From Proteiniphilum sp. (lineage in GTDB: Bacteria > Bacteroidota > Bacteroidia > Bacteroidales > Dysgonomonadaceae): 64,000 bases of DNA. Of this stretch, positions 36,197 through 45,291 are shown piece by piece (positions within the stretch are counted from its first letter, which is position 1; the number at the start of each line of letters is the position of its first letter). Where the stretch lies: positions 1 through 64,000 of the forward strand of contig JAQVWR010000004.1 in the NCBI GenBank assembly GCA_028709605.1. Direction: 5' to 3'. Both the position numbers and the translations under genes were made by a program. The notes beneath the pieces were generated by a model, which was not told where the DNA came from, searched no databases, and was given only the letters and a program-made list of their open reading frames with translations.

Positions 36197-36949
36197 ATGT
36201 TAAATATTGCAAAGATACGAAAAGAATGGTTTATAGAGAAGATAGAAACACTGAAGAAAGATGGCACTCCATATTCCGAGATAGCCGCCCGATTAGGCAT
36301 TAAACCTCAATATTTAAACCTGATAAAGAATACGGGAAGAGGTGCATCGGAAAAATTGACACTTAAACTCTGTACTACGTTCAACATAAATCATAATGAA
36401 TTATTGGAGCGTATCCGTACTGATGAAAAAAAGCTGCCGGAAACCCCCAAAGGGAAGGATTCGGATGTTCCATTTTTTTCGCAAAAAAAAATCCCCCTCT
36501 ACGATCATCATACCTCTGATATGAATCGGAACCGTACAGGAGAAGCCAATGGGCAGGCATCTCACGGAGAGGTAAGGGAATGGATTGATACCGGCGATCT
36601 GTTCCCGGGAGCAACTTCTGCTGTCCGCCACTACGGTGACAGCATGGCCGAATACCCGTCAGGATCGATTCTCGTGCTCAAACAATTGATCGACCTGACA
36701 CTGATTATATGGGGACGGAATTATTATGTGGAAACCCAGGAAATCAGCGTGATCAAAAGGCTGCAGAACGGAGGCAAAAATCATGTCATCGGGTACAGCT
36801 CGAGTGAGCAAACCTATCCGGACGGGCGCCTCATACACGAACCTGTTAAAATTCCCAAAGAGAGTATTTGTCATATCAGCCTTATCCTGGGATGTGTGAT
36901 CAAAGAATTCAGCGGAAGAGCCATTCCGGTCGCTGCAAACACTGTATAA
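36197..36949 (+). CDS. S24-type (LexA/CI-like) repressor with HTH
   Basis: A 250-residue predicted transcription repressor. The N-terminal helix-turn-helix lies at about 20-60 (TPYSEIAARLGIKPQYLNLI), and a linker runs to about 125. The C-terminal peptidase S24 fold has HYGDSMAEYPSGSILVLK, in which the Ser of GDSM is the presumed nucleophile, and the general-base Lys in ISVIKRL. Such proteins cleave themselves under stress to relieve repression. I do not see an obvious Ala-Gly or Cys-Gly cleavage site in the linker, so self-cleavage is uncertain. It is divergent from the small Cro-like gene with a palindrome between. It could be a remnant of a prophage or other mobile element. Confidence 0.85.
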   Translation: MLNIAKIRKEWFIEKIETLKKDGTPYSEIAARLGIKPQYLNLIKNTGRGASEKLTLKLCTTFNINHNELLERIRTDEKKLPETPKGKDSDVPFFSQKKIPLYDHHTSDMNRNRTGEANGQASHGEVREWIDTGDLFPGATSAVRHYGDSMAEYPSGSILVLKQLIDLTLIIWGRNYYVETQEISVIKRLQNGGKNHVIGYSSSEQTYPDGRLIHEPVKIPKESICHISLILGCVIKEFSGRAIPVAANTV

Positions 36950-37091
36950 TCGGAACTTTTCATCACCGATAACACCTATAATTTTCCCCCCCTCACTGAT
37001 TGACCGCACGCTCACATCTCCGCGCAATTAAAATAAGGAGCTCATCGCCAAAAGAATCCGGTTATTGAGAAGACGAACGAATCAAAAAAAG

Positions 37092-37123
37092 TTTGTCTTT
37101 CCCCGTGAATCATCGTACTTTTG
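37092..37123 (+). promoter_or_regulatory. Promoter of the methyltransferase gene
   Basis: TTTG at 37092-37095 and TACTTTTG at 37116-37123, spaced by 20 bp: both elements of the Bacteroidota primary promoter match. The ATG follows 20 bp later. The rest of the 36950-37143 spacer shows no other feature. Confidence 0.65.
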
Positions 37124-37143
37124 AAACGATTTAATCAGGATAT

Positions 37144-38049
37144 ATGTCTGTTATAAAAATTGAGAAATGCCCCGTGTGCGGCAGCGGGGATTTCAAAAAA
37201 GTTTTTGACGCGGTTGATCACTTCTCCAGCAGAGAGGTTTTTCCCGTTTGTGATTGCAGGATGTGCGGATTCCGCTTCACAAACAATTTCCCATCGGAAG
37301 ATGTGATCGGAAAATATTACGACTCCCCCGACTACATCTCCCACTCCGACTCAGTCTTAGGGATGACGAACAAGCTGTATCATCTGTTCAGAAGAGAGTT
37401 GCTGAAACGAAAAATCCGCCTGGTGAAAAAAGATGTCGCCCGGAAGAATGCCCGCCTCCTCGATATCGGCTGCGGCACCGGGTACTTCCTCCATGCAGCC
37501 AAAGAGGCAGGCTTACGGGTGACCGGCATCGAAAAAAACAGCATGGCCCGGGAGAAAGCATCATCCCTGTTCAGCCTCGACGTGAGAGAGGAATCTGCAT
37601 TCTTTCACTTGCAACCCTCTTCGTTTGATGCGGTCACATTGTGGCATGTGCTGGAGCATCTGGAGAAGCTGAATGAAAGCCTGGAAAAGGTGAACGAGAT
37701 CCTGACTCCCGACGGCACCCTGATCCTGGCACTGCCCAACCACCTCTCATACGATGCACGGATCTATGGCAACCAATGGGCGGCTTACGATGTGCCACGC
37801 CACCTCTGGCACTTCACCCCCTTTACGCTGGAAAGACTGCTTAAGAGACACCATATGAAGGTGGTAAAAAAATACCGCATGCCGTTAGACGCCTTCTATA
37901 TCTCCTTGCTGAGTGAAAAATACGGGGGCAACAACTTGTGGGGCCAATATGGGAGGGCATTTTTGACAGGAACTGCAGGTTTCTTTCGATCTTTGCATAA
38001 ACCGGAGCAATCGAGCTCACTGATCTATATCGTGCATAAAGATGCATAA
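37144..38049 (+). CDS. SAM-dependent methyltransferase with N-terminal zinc ribbon
   Basis: A 301-residue class I methyltransferase. The N terminus has two Cys pairs (CPVCGSGDF and CDCRMCGFRF) that should bind zinc. The SAM site is LLDIGCGTGYFLHAA (motif I, about 100-114), followed by VTGIEKN (motif II) and FDAVTLWHVLEHL (motif IV). This is the Methyltransf_23 layout often found in enzymes acting on cell-wall glycans, nucleotide sugars or small molecules. The substrate is not evident. It is transcribed alone behind a well-formed promoter and 173 bp ahead of the MerR gene. Confidence 0.88.
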   Translation: MSVIKIEKCPVCGSGDFKKVFDAVDHFSSREVFPVCDCRMCGFRFTNNFPSEDVIGKYYDSPDYISHSDSVLGMTNKLYHLFRRELLKRKIRLVKKDVARKNARLLDIGCGTGYFLHAAKEAGLRVTGIEKNSMAREKASSLFSLDVREESAFFHLQPSSFDAVTLWHVLEHLEKLNESLEKVNEILTPDGTLILALPNHLSYDARIYGNQWAAYDVPRHLWHFTPFTLERLLKRHHMKVVKKYRMPLDAFYISLLSEKYGGNNLWGQYGRAFLTGTAGFFRSLHKPEQSSSLIYIVHKDA

Positions 38050-38205
38050 ACGGAAGCAACAATCCTCTCTGACGGACAAGAGTGTAACATACACATATTA
38101 AACCAAATTAGAAATAAAGCGTTCTATAAATGAAAGAGATCAATTATATTTGGAATATAATACAAAAACAGGAAGGTTATTCCTCAAATAGCCGTAATCG
38201 CACAT

Positions 38206-38217
38206 GTTATGCATAAC
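38206..38217. promoter_or_regulatory. 12-bp palindrome upstream of the MerR gene
   Basis: GTTATGCATAAC is a perfect dyad ending 5 bp before the merR ATG at 38223. It could be an autoregulatory site of the MerR protein or an accidental AT-rich palindrome. The rest of the 38050-38222 spacer is AT-rich without a clear -7 element. Confidence 0.35.
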
Positions 38218-38222
38218 CATTA

Positions 38223-38624
38223 ATGATCATGGGCAAACGAAAAAAACCAATTCTGTTTAACGAGAAGCGTCTCTACTATTCCATTCAGGAGGTGGCGGAC
38301 CATTTCGCGGTCAATGTATCGCTGCTGCGCTTCTGGGAAAAAGAGTTCGAGAACATCCATCCCCGGAAAACAGCCGGCGGCACCCGCCAGTACACACGGG
38401 AGGATATTCAGCAGGTGGAGATCATCTACCACCTGGTAAAAGAAAAGGGAATGACCCTGGAAGGAGCGCGCCAGACACTCAAAAGCAAAAAGGACGAGGA
38501 GACAAAACGGGTGGAGGCGGTAACCCGGCTGACAGCGATCAAAAGAGAGCTGCTGCTGCTTGAAGAGGAGTTTGACCAACTCCATGCAACCCGGAAATAC
38601 ACAAAAACAACCACCGAAGAATGA
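38223..38624 (+). CDS. MerR-family transcription regulator
   Basis: A 133-residue regulator (131 from ATG 38229). The winged-helix MerR domain begins YYSIQEVADHFAVNVSLLRF WEKEF, with the second wing TAGGTRQYTREDIQQVEIIY; a C-terminal coiled coil follows (KRELLLLEEEFDQLHATRKY). The Cys ligands of metal-sensing MerR proteins are absent, so a small effector or none is likely. Its stop overlaps the start of the NamZ gene by four bases (ATGA), indicating translational coupling. A muramidase partner suggests control linked to cell-wall recycling, but this is inference. Confidence 0.9.
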   Translation: MIMGKRKKPILFNEKRLYYSIQEVADHFAVNVSLLRFWEKEFENIHPRKTAGGTRQYTREDIQQVEIIYHLVKEKGMTLEGARQTLKSKKDEETKRVEAVTRLTAIKRELLLLEEEFDQLHATRKYTKTTTEE

Positions 38625-39796
38625 TGATACGTTTGAAACCTGTTTTCTTTTGGATGACGCTCATCACTGCTTCCCTCTTTGCCCAAGAGCAGGTAGCCGT
38701 GAAGGTGGGAGCAGAGCGGACAGCATGCTACCTCCCGCTGCTGGCAGACAAGCGGGTGGCGGTGATGACCAACCAGACCGGTATGGCCGGCGATGAACAC
38801 TTGGTGGATCTGCTCATCAGGCACCGGCTCAATCTGGTGGGGATCTTCTCACCCGAACATGGCTTTCGCGGCACAGCCGATGCTGGGGAGCATGTAGCCA
38901 GCTCGGTAGATAAAAAGACCGGGATCCCTATCTGGTCACTCTACGGCAGCGGGAGCGGCAAACCCTCCGCCGAAAGAATGAAAGCATTCGACATCCTCGT
39001 TTTCGACCTGCAGGACGTGGGACTGCGTTTCTACACCTACTACGCCAGCATGGCCCGGCTGATGGATGCCTGTGCGGAACAAGGCAAGCAGATGATCGTC
39101 CTGGACCGCCCCAACCCGAACGGGATGTATGTGGACGGGCCGATCCTCGACAGGAACCACAAGTCGGGCGTGGGATGGCTCCCCATACCGGTGGTGCACG
39201 GCATGACGCTGGGTGAACTGGCCCTGATGATCAATGGTGAGGGATGGCTGCCGGAAAAAAGGATCTGCGACCTCACGGTGATCCCCTGTGAGCACTACTC
39301 CCACCAGACACGCTACGAGCTGCCCATCGCGCCGTCGCCCAACCTGCCCGACAATCACGCCATCTACCTCTACCCCTCTACCTGCTTGTTTGAAGGGACA
39401 GTGATAAGCTTAGGCAGAGGCACTCCCTATCCCTTTGAAGTATACGGCCATCCGGATTACAAGGGTTCGAACTTCTCCTTTACCCCTCGCCGTGTGCCGG
39501 GGGCAAAGAACCCGCCGCTGCTCAACAGGAAGTGCTACGGCGTAGACCTGCGCGAGCTGCCGGACGAACAGGTCATTGCCGGCGGCTTCGACCTTTCTTA
39601 TCTGATCGACGCCTACCGCAATCTGGATATCGGTGAGCAGTTCTTCACCTCCTTCTTCGAAAAACTGGCCGGCGTGGACTATATCCGGCAGGATATCCTC
39701 GCCGGCAAATCGGCTGAAGAGATCAAAGAGAGATGGCGCTGCGATGTAAAACAGTTCAAACAACAGCGAAAACCCTACCTGTTGTATGACGAATAA
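38621..39796 (+). CDS. namZ: Exo-beta-N-acetylmuramidase NamZ family (GH171, DUF1343), exported
   Basis: Releases terminal N-acetylmuramic acid from peptidoglycan fragments; the family is defined by Bacillus subtilis NamZ and also known in Tannerella. It has 391 residues with signal peptide MMIRLKPVFFWMTLITASLFAQ. Conserved family stretches: VAVMTNQTGM, GIFSPEHGFRGTADAGE, IPIWSLYG, LVFDLQDVGLRFYTYYASM, VLDRPNP and LYPSTCLFEGTVISLGRGT. It acts in the periplasm. It overlaps the MerR gene by four bases and ends before an intrinsic terminator at 39822. Confidence 0.93.
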   Translation: MMIRLKPVFFWMTLITASLFAQEQVAVKVGAERTACYLPLLADKRVAVMTNQTGMAGDEHLVDLLIRHRLNLVGIFSPEHGFRGTADAGEHVASSVDKKTGIPIWSLYGSGSGKPSAERMKAFDILVFDLQDVGLRFYTYYASMARLMDACAEQGKQMIVLDRPNPNGMYVDGPILDRNHKSGVGWLPIPVVHGMTLGELALMINGEGWLPEKRICDLTVIPCEHYSHQTRYELPIAPSPNLPDNHAIYLYPSTCLFEGTVISLGRGTPYPFEVYGHPDYKGSNFSFTPRRVPGAKNPPLLNRKCYGVDLRELPDEQVIAGGFDLSYLIDAYRNLDIGEQFFTSFFEKLAGVDYIRQDILAGKSAEEIKERWRCDVKQFKQQRKPYLLYDE

Positions 39797-39821
39797 ACAC
39801 CCCAAGGTATTCGCAATCTAT

Positions 39822-39849
39822 AAAAAATGCGCTTTCATGCGCATTTTTT
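39822..39849. terminator. Intrinsic terminator after namZ
   Basis: AAAAAATGCGC-TTTCAT-GCGCATTTTTT forms a perfect 11-bp stem with a 6-base loop, ending in a T tract on both strands. It closes the merR-namZ transcript and lies immediately upstream of the valS promoter. Confidence 0.85.
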
Positions 39850-39850
39850 G

Positions 39851-39858
39851 TATTTTTG
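39851..39858 (+). promoter_or_regulatory. -7 element for valS
   Basis: TATTTTTG fits TAnnTTTG, 72 bp upstream of the valS ATG at 39931. Any -33 box would fall in the namZ terminator. Confidence 0.45.
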
Positions 39859-39930
39859 CATCTTATTTATGCAAGTGCCGCATATTGATTGCGTAACAGA
39901 TGCAAAACTTGAGTTATTTACAAATTGATT

Positions 39931-42555
39931 ATGGAGATTGCAAGCAAGTACAACCCTGCCGAGGTAGAAGAGAAGTGGTATCAGTACTGGATGGAGCACA
40001 ATCTGTTCCACTCCGTGCCGGATGAACGGGAACCCTATACCATTGTCATCCCCCCACCGAACGTCACCGGCGTCCTGCATATGGGCCACATGCTCAACAA
40101 TACCATCCAGGATGTGCTGGTGCGGCGCGCCCGCATGCAGGGGAAGAATGCCTGTTGGGTGCCCGGCACCGACCATGCCTCCATCGCCACCGAGGCAAAG
40201 GTGGTGAACCGTCTTGCCTCACAAGGTATCAAAAAGAGCGACCTCACCCGCGAGCAGTTCCTCAACCATGCCTGGGAATGGACCCGTGAGCACGGGGGAA
40301 TCATCTTAGAGCAACTGAAGAAGCTGGGTGCCTCCTGCGACTGGGAACGTACGGCCTTCACCATGGATGAGGCACGCTCCGAGAGTGTGCTGCGCGTTTT
40401 CTGCGACCTCTATGACAAGGGGCTGATCTACCGCGGCGTGCGGATGGTCAACTGGGATCCGAAGGCGCTCACCGCCCTGTCGGACGAGGAGGTGATCCAC
40501 AAAGAGGTGAACGGCAAGCTCTATTATCTGCAATACAAGATCGAGGGGGATCCCGACGGTGGTTATGCCGTGGTGGCTACCACCCGCCCGGAGACCATCA
40601 TGGGCGACACGGCGATGTGCATCAACCCCAACGACCCGAAGAACGCACATCTGAAAGGCAAGAAGGTGATCGTTCCGCTGATTGACCGCGTGATTCCGGT
40701 GATCGAGGATGAATATGTGGACATCGAGTTCGGCACCGGCTGCCTGAAGGTGACGCCGGCACATGACGTAAACGACTATATGCTGGGAGAGAAGTATAAC
40801 CTCCCCTCTATCGACATCTTTAACCCCGACGGCACACTCAACGAACATGGGGCAATGTACGCCGGGATGGATCGTTTTGCCGTTCGCAAACAGATCGAAA
40901 AGGATCTGGCGGCTGCGGGACTGATGGAGAAAACAGAACCCTACACCAACAAAGTGGGCTTCTCGGAACGGACCGACGAGGCGATTGAGCCCAAGCTTTC
41001 AATGCAGTGGTTCCTGAAGATGGATGAGCTGGCCCGCCCGGCTGCCGAGGCGGTGGAGAACGACATCATCACATTTTATCCGGAGAAGTATAAGAACACC
41101 TACCGCCACTGGATGGAGAACATCAAGGACTGGTGTATCAGCCGCCAACTCTGGTGGGGACACCGTATCCCGGCCTACTTCCTCCCGCAGGGGGGCGTTG
41201 TGGTAGGCATGACCCGCGAGGAGGCGTTTGAAAAGGCGAAACAGATGGTGAACTACCCCCTCACCATCGACGATTTGAAGCAGGATGAGGATGTGCTCGA
41301 CACCTGGTTTTCCTCCTGGCTCTGGCCAATCTCCGTCTTCGACGGCATCCGGAAACCGGACAACCGCGAGATCCGTTACTATTACCCCACCAGCGACCTG
41401 GTGACGGGACCCGACATCATCTTCTTCTGGGTGGCCCGCATGATCATGTCGGGCTATGCATACCGACAGGAGCCTTGCTTTCGGAACGTCTACTTCACCG
41501 GCATCGTACGCGACAAGCTGGGACGGAAGATGTCGAAGCAGCTGGGCAACTCACCCGACCCGATTGATCTGATGAACCAATATGGTGCCGACGGGGTCCG
41601 TATGGGCATGCTGCTCTCCTCCGCAGCCGGCAACGACCTGCTGTTCGATGAGACCCTCTGCGAGCAGGGACGCAACTTCAACAACAAGATATGGAACGCT
41701 TTCCGCCTGATCAAAGGGTGGGAAACCGACAACTCCCTCCCCCGGCCGGAGTCGGCACGGATCGCCATCGACTGGTTCGGCAGCAAGCTCTCCGAGACCA
41801 TCACGGAACTGGACGATCTCTTTTCCAAGTACCGCCTCTCGGAGGCGCTGATGCTCCTCTACAAGCTCTTCTGGGATGAGTTCTCCTCCTGGTACCTGGA
41901 GATGATCAAGCCGGCCTACCAGCAACCCATCGACAGCGAGACCTACCGGGTAACACTGGACTATTTCGATGCTTTGCTCCGCCTGCTCCACCCCTTTATG
42001 CCCTTTATCACCGAAGAGCTGTGGCAGGCACTGCAACAGAGAGCAGCGGGCGAGAGCATCATGACAGCGATGCAGCCGAGAGAAAAGACAACCGACAAAC
42101 CGTTACTGGCCGACTTTGAGCTGGTGAAGCAGGTGATCGCCGGTGTACGCACCATCCGGCTAGAGAAGAACATCCCCAACAGAGATGCCCTGGAGCTGCA
42201 GGTGGCCGGCCATCACGATGCACGCTACGACAGCGTGATTTCAAAGATGTGCCACCTGACCTCCGTCACCGCTGTCTCTGACAAACAGGCCGGAGCGGCT
42301 GTCTTTATGGTGGGTACCACCGAATACTCCGTGCCATTGGCCGATAAGATGGATGTGGAAGCAGAGCTGCAGAAGCTGAAGGGCGAGCTGGAGTATACCG
42401 AAGGATTCCTGTTGTCGGTTAACAGGAAGCTGGGTAACGAGCGGTTTGTGCAGAACGCAAAGCCGGAGATCGTGGAGAACGAGCGCAGGAAAAAAGCGGA
42501 TGCCGAAAGCAAGATCGCATCGCTGAAAGAGAGCATCGCCGCGTTAGAAGGATAA
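39931..42555 (+). CDS. valS: Valyl-tRNA synthetase
   Basis: Class I synthetase charging tRNA-Val. ATG 39931 ([20 protein letters not shown]) is the family start; the in-frame TTG at 39925 is rejected. The protein is 874 residues. HIGH motif: [17 protein letters not shown]. Editing domain: [18 protein letters not shown] and the [16 protein letters not shown] region. KMSKS motif: [14 protein letters not shown]. The anticodon-binding region and a C-terminal coiled coil ([20 protein letters not shown]) follow. Converges on the HhH gene. Confidence 0.98.
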   Translation: MEIASKYNPAEVEEKWYQYWMEHNLFHSVPDEREPYTIVIPPPNVTGVLHMGHMLNNTIQDVLVRRARMQGKNACWVPGTDHASIATEAKVVNRLASQGIKKSDLTREQFLNHAWEWTREHGGIILEQLKKLGASCDWERTAFTMDEARSESVLRVFCDLYDKGLIYRGVRMVNWDPKALTALSDEEVIHKEVNGKLYYLQYKIEGDPDGGYAVVATTRPETIMGDTAMCINPNDPKNAHLKGKKVIVPLIDRVIPVIEDEYVDIEFGTGCLKVTPAHDVNDYMLGEKYNLPSIDIFNPDGTLNEHGAMYAGMDRFAVRKQIEKDLAAAGLMEKTEPYTNKVGFSERTDEAIEPKLSMQWFLKMDELARPAAEAVENDIITFYPEKYKNTYRHWMENIKDWCISRQLWWGHRIPAYFLPQGGVVVGMTREEAFEKAKQMVNYPLTIDDLKQDEDVLDTWFSSWLWPISVFDGIRKPDNREIRYYYPTSDLVTGPDIIFFWVARMIMSGYAYRQEPCFRNVYFTGIVRDKLGRKMSKQLGNSPDPIDLMNQYGADGVRMGMLLSSAAGNDLLFDETLCEQGRNFNNKIWNAFRLIKGWETDNSLPRPESARIAIDWFGSKLSETITELDDLFSKYRLSEALMLLYKLFWDEFSSWYLEMIKPAYQQPIDSETYRVTLDYFDALLRLLHPFMPFITEELWQALQQRAAGESIMTAMQPREKTTDKPLLADFELVKQVIAGVRTIRLEKNIPNRDALELQVAGHHDARYDSVISKMCHLTSVTAVSDKQAGAAVFMVGTTEYSVPLADKMDVEAELQKLKGELEYTEGFLLSVNRKLGNERFVQNAKPEIVENERRKKADAESKIASLKESIAALEG

Positions 42556-42596
42556 CACCGACCAGAACCCGGATAGTTTTTCTGAAGGGAAACGCA

Positions 42597-42636
42597 CGAC
42601 TACAAACCGAAGATGCTTCATAAACCCCTGTAGTCG
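42597..42636. repeat. Inverted repeat between valS and the HhH gene
   Basis: CGACTACA (42597-42604) and TGTAGTCG (42629-42636) are perfect 8-bp arms separated by 24 bases, between two convergent genes. There is no T tract, so a termination role is only a guess. Confidence 0.3.
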
Positions 42637-42642
42637 GACGAT

Positions 42643-43389
42643 TCAAAACTCCAGATAGGGTTGCAATCGGTTGATATCTTCCTCAGTGAAGGCCTCCAGC
42701 ATCGCCAGCTCACGGATCGACCGGATGTCTCCCTTCTTTCGCCGCAGGTTCACGATGGCCTGTACCTGACTATAGCTGAGATAGGGATGGCGAAGCAGCT
42801 CCCGGAACTCGGCACGGTTTACCGACAGACGGTGGCAGACACTGTCTGGCGCGATATAGGGCGATATGCGGCCATACAACTCCCCGTCGACCCCATACAC
42901 CTCCAATAGCTGCTCTTTTCGCACAAAGCCTCCCAGCAGTTCGCGGTACTTCACAATGCGGGCGGCATAACTGCTGCCAATACCCGGAATCATTTTCCAG
43001 CGGGCTGTATCCGCTTCATTCAGAGAAATGGTCTCACCGGGGGTCAGTTTCACTGCAACGGGATAGAAAGCATCGTTGTCGCCCGCATGCCGGATCCGAA
43101 AATCCCCCCGATCTGTTGTCGTTCCTGCCGCCACATCCCCCGCTTTTCGTTTCAGCCCCTCTGTTTCCCAGTCGCTGCCCGTGGGCGCGGCAGGTTCCCG
43201 TAACTTCCAACTGCTGCGGTACTGCTCAAATGCCCGGATCAGTGAATCGTTTTGCTGCAACACCCTGTCGGAAGAGTGACGATAGCTGAGCAGGATGTTC
43301 AGGATCAGCGTCAGCACAATGAGAATCAGCAACAGGAGCACTGCGAGCCTGGAGCCTCTCTGAAAATAGAGAAAATCTTTCCAGTGCAT
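42643..43389 (-). CDS. Helix-hairpin-helix protein (ComEA-like), membrane-anchored
   Basis: A 248-residue protein with one N-terminal membrane helix (LAVLLLLILIVLTLILNILL, about 15-34). The outside part carries helix-hairpin-helix units: LNEADTARWKMIPGIGSSYA followed by ARIVKYRELLGGFVRKEQLL (about 122-175), and two weaker copies (VNRAEFRELLRHPYLSYSQV; DIRSIRELAMLEAFTEEDIN). This matches the ComEA family, which binds DNA non-specifically during uptake; many Bacteroidota have such proteins without proven competence. No other competence gene is adjacent. Confidence 0.85.
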   Translation of the reverse strand: MHWKDFLYFQRGSRLAVLLLLILIVLTLILNILLSYRHSSDRVLQQNDSLIRAFEQYRSSWKLREPAAPTGSDWETEGLKRKAGDVAAGTTTDRGDFRIRHAGDNDAFYPVAVKLTPGETISLNEADTARWKMIPGIGSSYAARIVKYRELLGGFVRKEQLLEVYGVDGELYGRISPYIAPDSVCHRLSVNRAEFRELLRHPYLSYSQVQAIVNLRRKKGDIRSIRELAMLEAFTEEDINRLQPYLEF

Positions 43390-43445
43390 GAAAATGAGCG
43401 ATTAATATTCAGCACGGTAAAGTTATAAAATATCTTGTTTTCCCT

Positions 43446-43475
43446 TTTGATAAAGAGGCAGAAATTGTACCTTTG
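43446..43475 (+). promoter_or_regulatory. Promoter of the SpmAB-fusion gene
   Basis: TTTG at 43446-43449 and TACCTTTG at 43468-43475 with an 18-bp spacer, close to the Bacteroidota consensus. The ATG is 50 bp downstream. Confidence 0.5.
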
Positions 43476-43525
43476 GGCGTTGAATGTCAGAAAATGCTTC
43501 TGTTCAACCTTGATTTCCGCTGCCT

Positions 43526-44758
43526 ATGGTATTGAATTACATCTGGATCGCCTTCTTTCTCGTCGCTCTGGCGGTGGCGCTGGTGAAGCTGCTCTTCTTC
43601 GGTGACATGCAGGTCTTCACCGACATCATGAACTCGACCTACGACACTGCCCGTACCGGCTTTGAGATCTCTCTCGGACTGACGGGCGTGCTCTCCCTCT
43701 GGCTGGGGGTGATGAAGATCGGCGAACGGGGCGGCATGGTGGATCTGTTCTCCCGCGCGGTAGCTCCCCTCTTCTCCCGCCTCTTCCCTGACCTCCCGAA
43801 GAATCACCCGGCAGCGGGTTCGATGCTGATGAACATCTCGGCCAATATGCTGGGCCTCGACAACGCGGCCACTCCTTTCGGACTGAAAGCAATGCAACAG
43901 CTCCAGGAGATCAACCCTCAGAAAGAGCAGGCCTCCAACCCGATGATCATGTTCCTGGTGCTCAATGCCTCAGGACTCACCCTGATCCCGGTCACCGTGA
44001 TGGTCTACCGTGCGCAGCTGGGGGCCGCCAATCCGGCCGATGTCTTTATCCCCATCATGATCGCCACCTTCGCCGCCACCCTGGCAGGAGTGATTGCCGT
44101 CTGCCTCCGACAGGGAATCAATATCTTCCAGCGGGCGATCATGGGCTTCCTGATCGGTATGTGCGGCATCATTGCCGCCACGGTTCTGCTGTTCCGGACG
44201 ATGCCACAGGAGCAGATCAACATCGTCTCCAGCCTGGCGGCCAATGTGATTCTCTTCTCCATCATCTGCCTCTTTATCGTGAAGGCGCTGCGCAGGAAGA
44301 TCAATATCTTCGAGGCATTTATCGACGGGGCGAAGGATGGTTTCAAAACCGCCGTCACCATCATCCCCTACCTCATCGCGATTCTGGTGGGCATCGGCGT
44401 CTTCCGTGCCTCGGGTGCGATGGATTTTTTGATGGACGGATTGAGAAGCCTGGTGGCGATGACGGGCAGCGACACCCGCTGGGTGGACGGCATGCCCACT
44501 GCGTTGATGAAACCCCTCAGCGGCAGCGGTGCACGGGGAATGATGATCGACACGATGAAAAACTTCGGCGCCGACTCTTTTGCCGGTCGCCTGTCCGGTG
44601 TGCTGCAAGGTGCCACCGACACCACCTTCTACATCGTGGCTGTTTATTACGGTGCGGTGAACATCAAAAATTCGCGCTACACCGTTCCCTATGCGCTTTT
44701 GGCTGACTTGGCAGGGGTAATTGCCGCCATTTTCACGGCCTACCTCTTTTTCGGGTAG
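43526..44758 (+). CDS. SpmA-SpmB fusion membrane protein (nucleoside-recognition/Gate domains)
   Basis: A 410-residue polytopic membrane protein. The N-terminal half (MVLNYIWIAFFLVALAVALV; NISANMLGLDNAATPFGLKA; FLVLNASGLTLIPVTVMVYR) matches spore-maturation protein A. The C-terminal half (DGAKDGFKTAVTIIPYLIAI; MPTALMKPLSGSGARGMMID; SGVLQGATDTTFYIVAVYYG) matches SpmB. Both contain the Gate domain of nucleoside transporters and FeoB. The organism is not a spore former, so a transport or envelope role is likely; the substrate is unknown. ybeY follows after 40 bp. Confidence 0.93.
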   Translation: MVLNYIWIAFFLVALAVALVKLLFFGDMQVFTDIMNSTYDTARTGFEISLGLTGVLSLWLGVMKIGERGGMVDLFSRAVAPLFSRLFPDLPKNHPAAGSMLMNISANMLGLDNAATPFGLKAMQQLQEINPQKEQASNPMIMFLVLNASGLTLIPVTVMVYRAQLGAANPADVFIPIMIATFAATLAGVIAVCLRQGINIFQRAIMGFLIGMCGIIAATVLLFRTMPQEQINIVSSLAANVILFSIICLFIVKALRRKINIFEAFIDGAKDGFKTAVTIIPYLIAILVGIGVFRASGAMDFLMDGLRSLVAMTGSDTRWVDGMPTALMKPLSGSGARGMMIDTMKNFGADSFAGRLSGVLQGATDTTFYIVAVYYGAVNIKNSRYTVPYALLADLAGVIAAIFTAYLFFG

Positions 44759-44798
44759 CAAACAGGCGACCCTCAAAGTTAATAAAACTTAATAAACG

Positions 44799-45227
44799 AT
44801 GGCTATCACTTTTCAATCGGAAAACATTTCCTTTCCCCGGCAGATCAAAAAACGGGAAACGGCAAACTGGATCAAATCCGTTGCCGTCGGCTACGACAAG
44901 AATGTTGGCGAGCTCTCCTACCTCTTTTGTGACGATCAGAAGATCCTGGAGGTGAACCGGCACTACCTGCAGCATGATTTTTTTACCGACATCATCACCT
45001 TCGATTACACCGAAGGGGATACCCTGTCGGGAGATATCTTTATCAGCCTGGAGACAGTGCGCAGCAATTCACAAAAGTACCACACTCCTTTTGAGGAAGA
45101 AGTGCGACGGGTCATAATCCACGGAGTGCTCCATCTCTGCGGACTGCGCGACAAGACGGAAAAGGAGCAGAAAGCAATGAGGACAGCCGAGGAGCAGGCA
45201 CTCAATCTGCTGAAAAAGATCCCCTGA
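44799..45227 (+). CDS. ybeY: Endoribonuclease YbeY (rRNA maturation)
   Basis: A 142-residue single-strand-specific metal-dependent endoribonuclease involved in 16S rRNA processing and ribosome quality control. Family features: LSYLFCDDQKILEVNRHYL, FFTDIITFDYTEG and GDIFISLETV. The metal motif reads HGVLHLCGLRDKT: the first two His ligands are present, while the third position (HGxLHLxGYDH in Escherichia coli) is Asp. This variant appears to be common in Bacteroidota, from memory. The gene is 40 bp downstream of the SpmAB fusion. Confidence 0.95.
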   Translation: MAITFQSENISFPRQIKKRETANWIKSVAVGYDKNVGELSYLFCDDQKILEVNRHYLQHDFFTDIITFDYTEGDTLSGDIFISLETVRSNSQKYHTPFEEEVRRVIIHGVLHLCGLRDKTEKEQKAMRTAEEQALNLLKKIP

Positions 45228-45291
45228 CCATTTACAAAACGACCCAAAAACGTCCCGACTATTCACATTTGTAAACCAACCCTTATCTATT

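Noticed and set aside
31946-42555. T-box or other tRNA-sensing leaders in front of alaS and valS
   Set aside because: The leaders are short (about 25 and 65 bases after the -7 element) and contain no T-box sequence or antiterminator.
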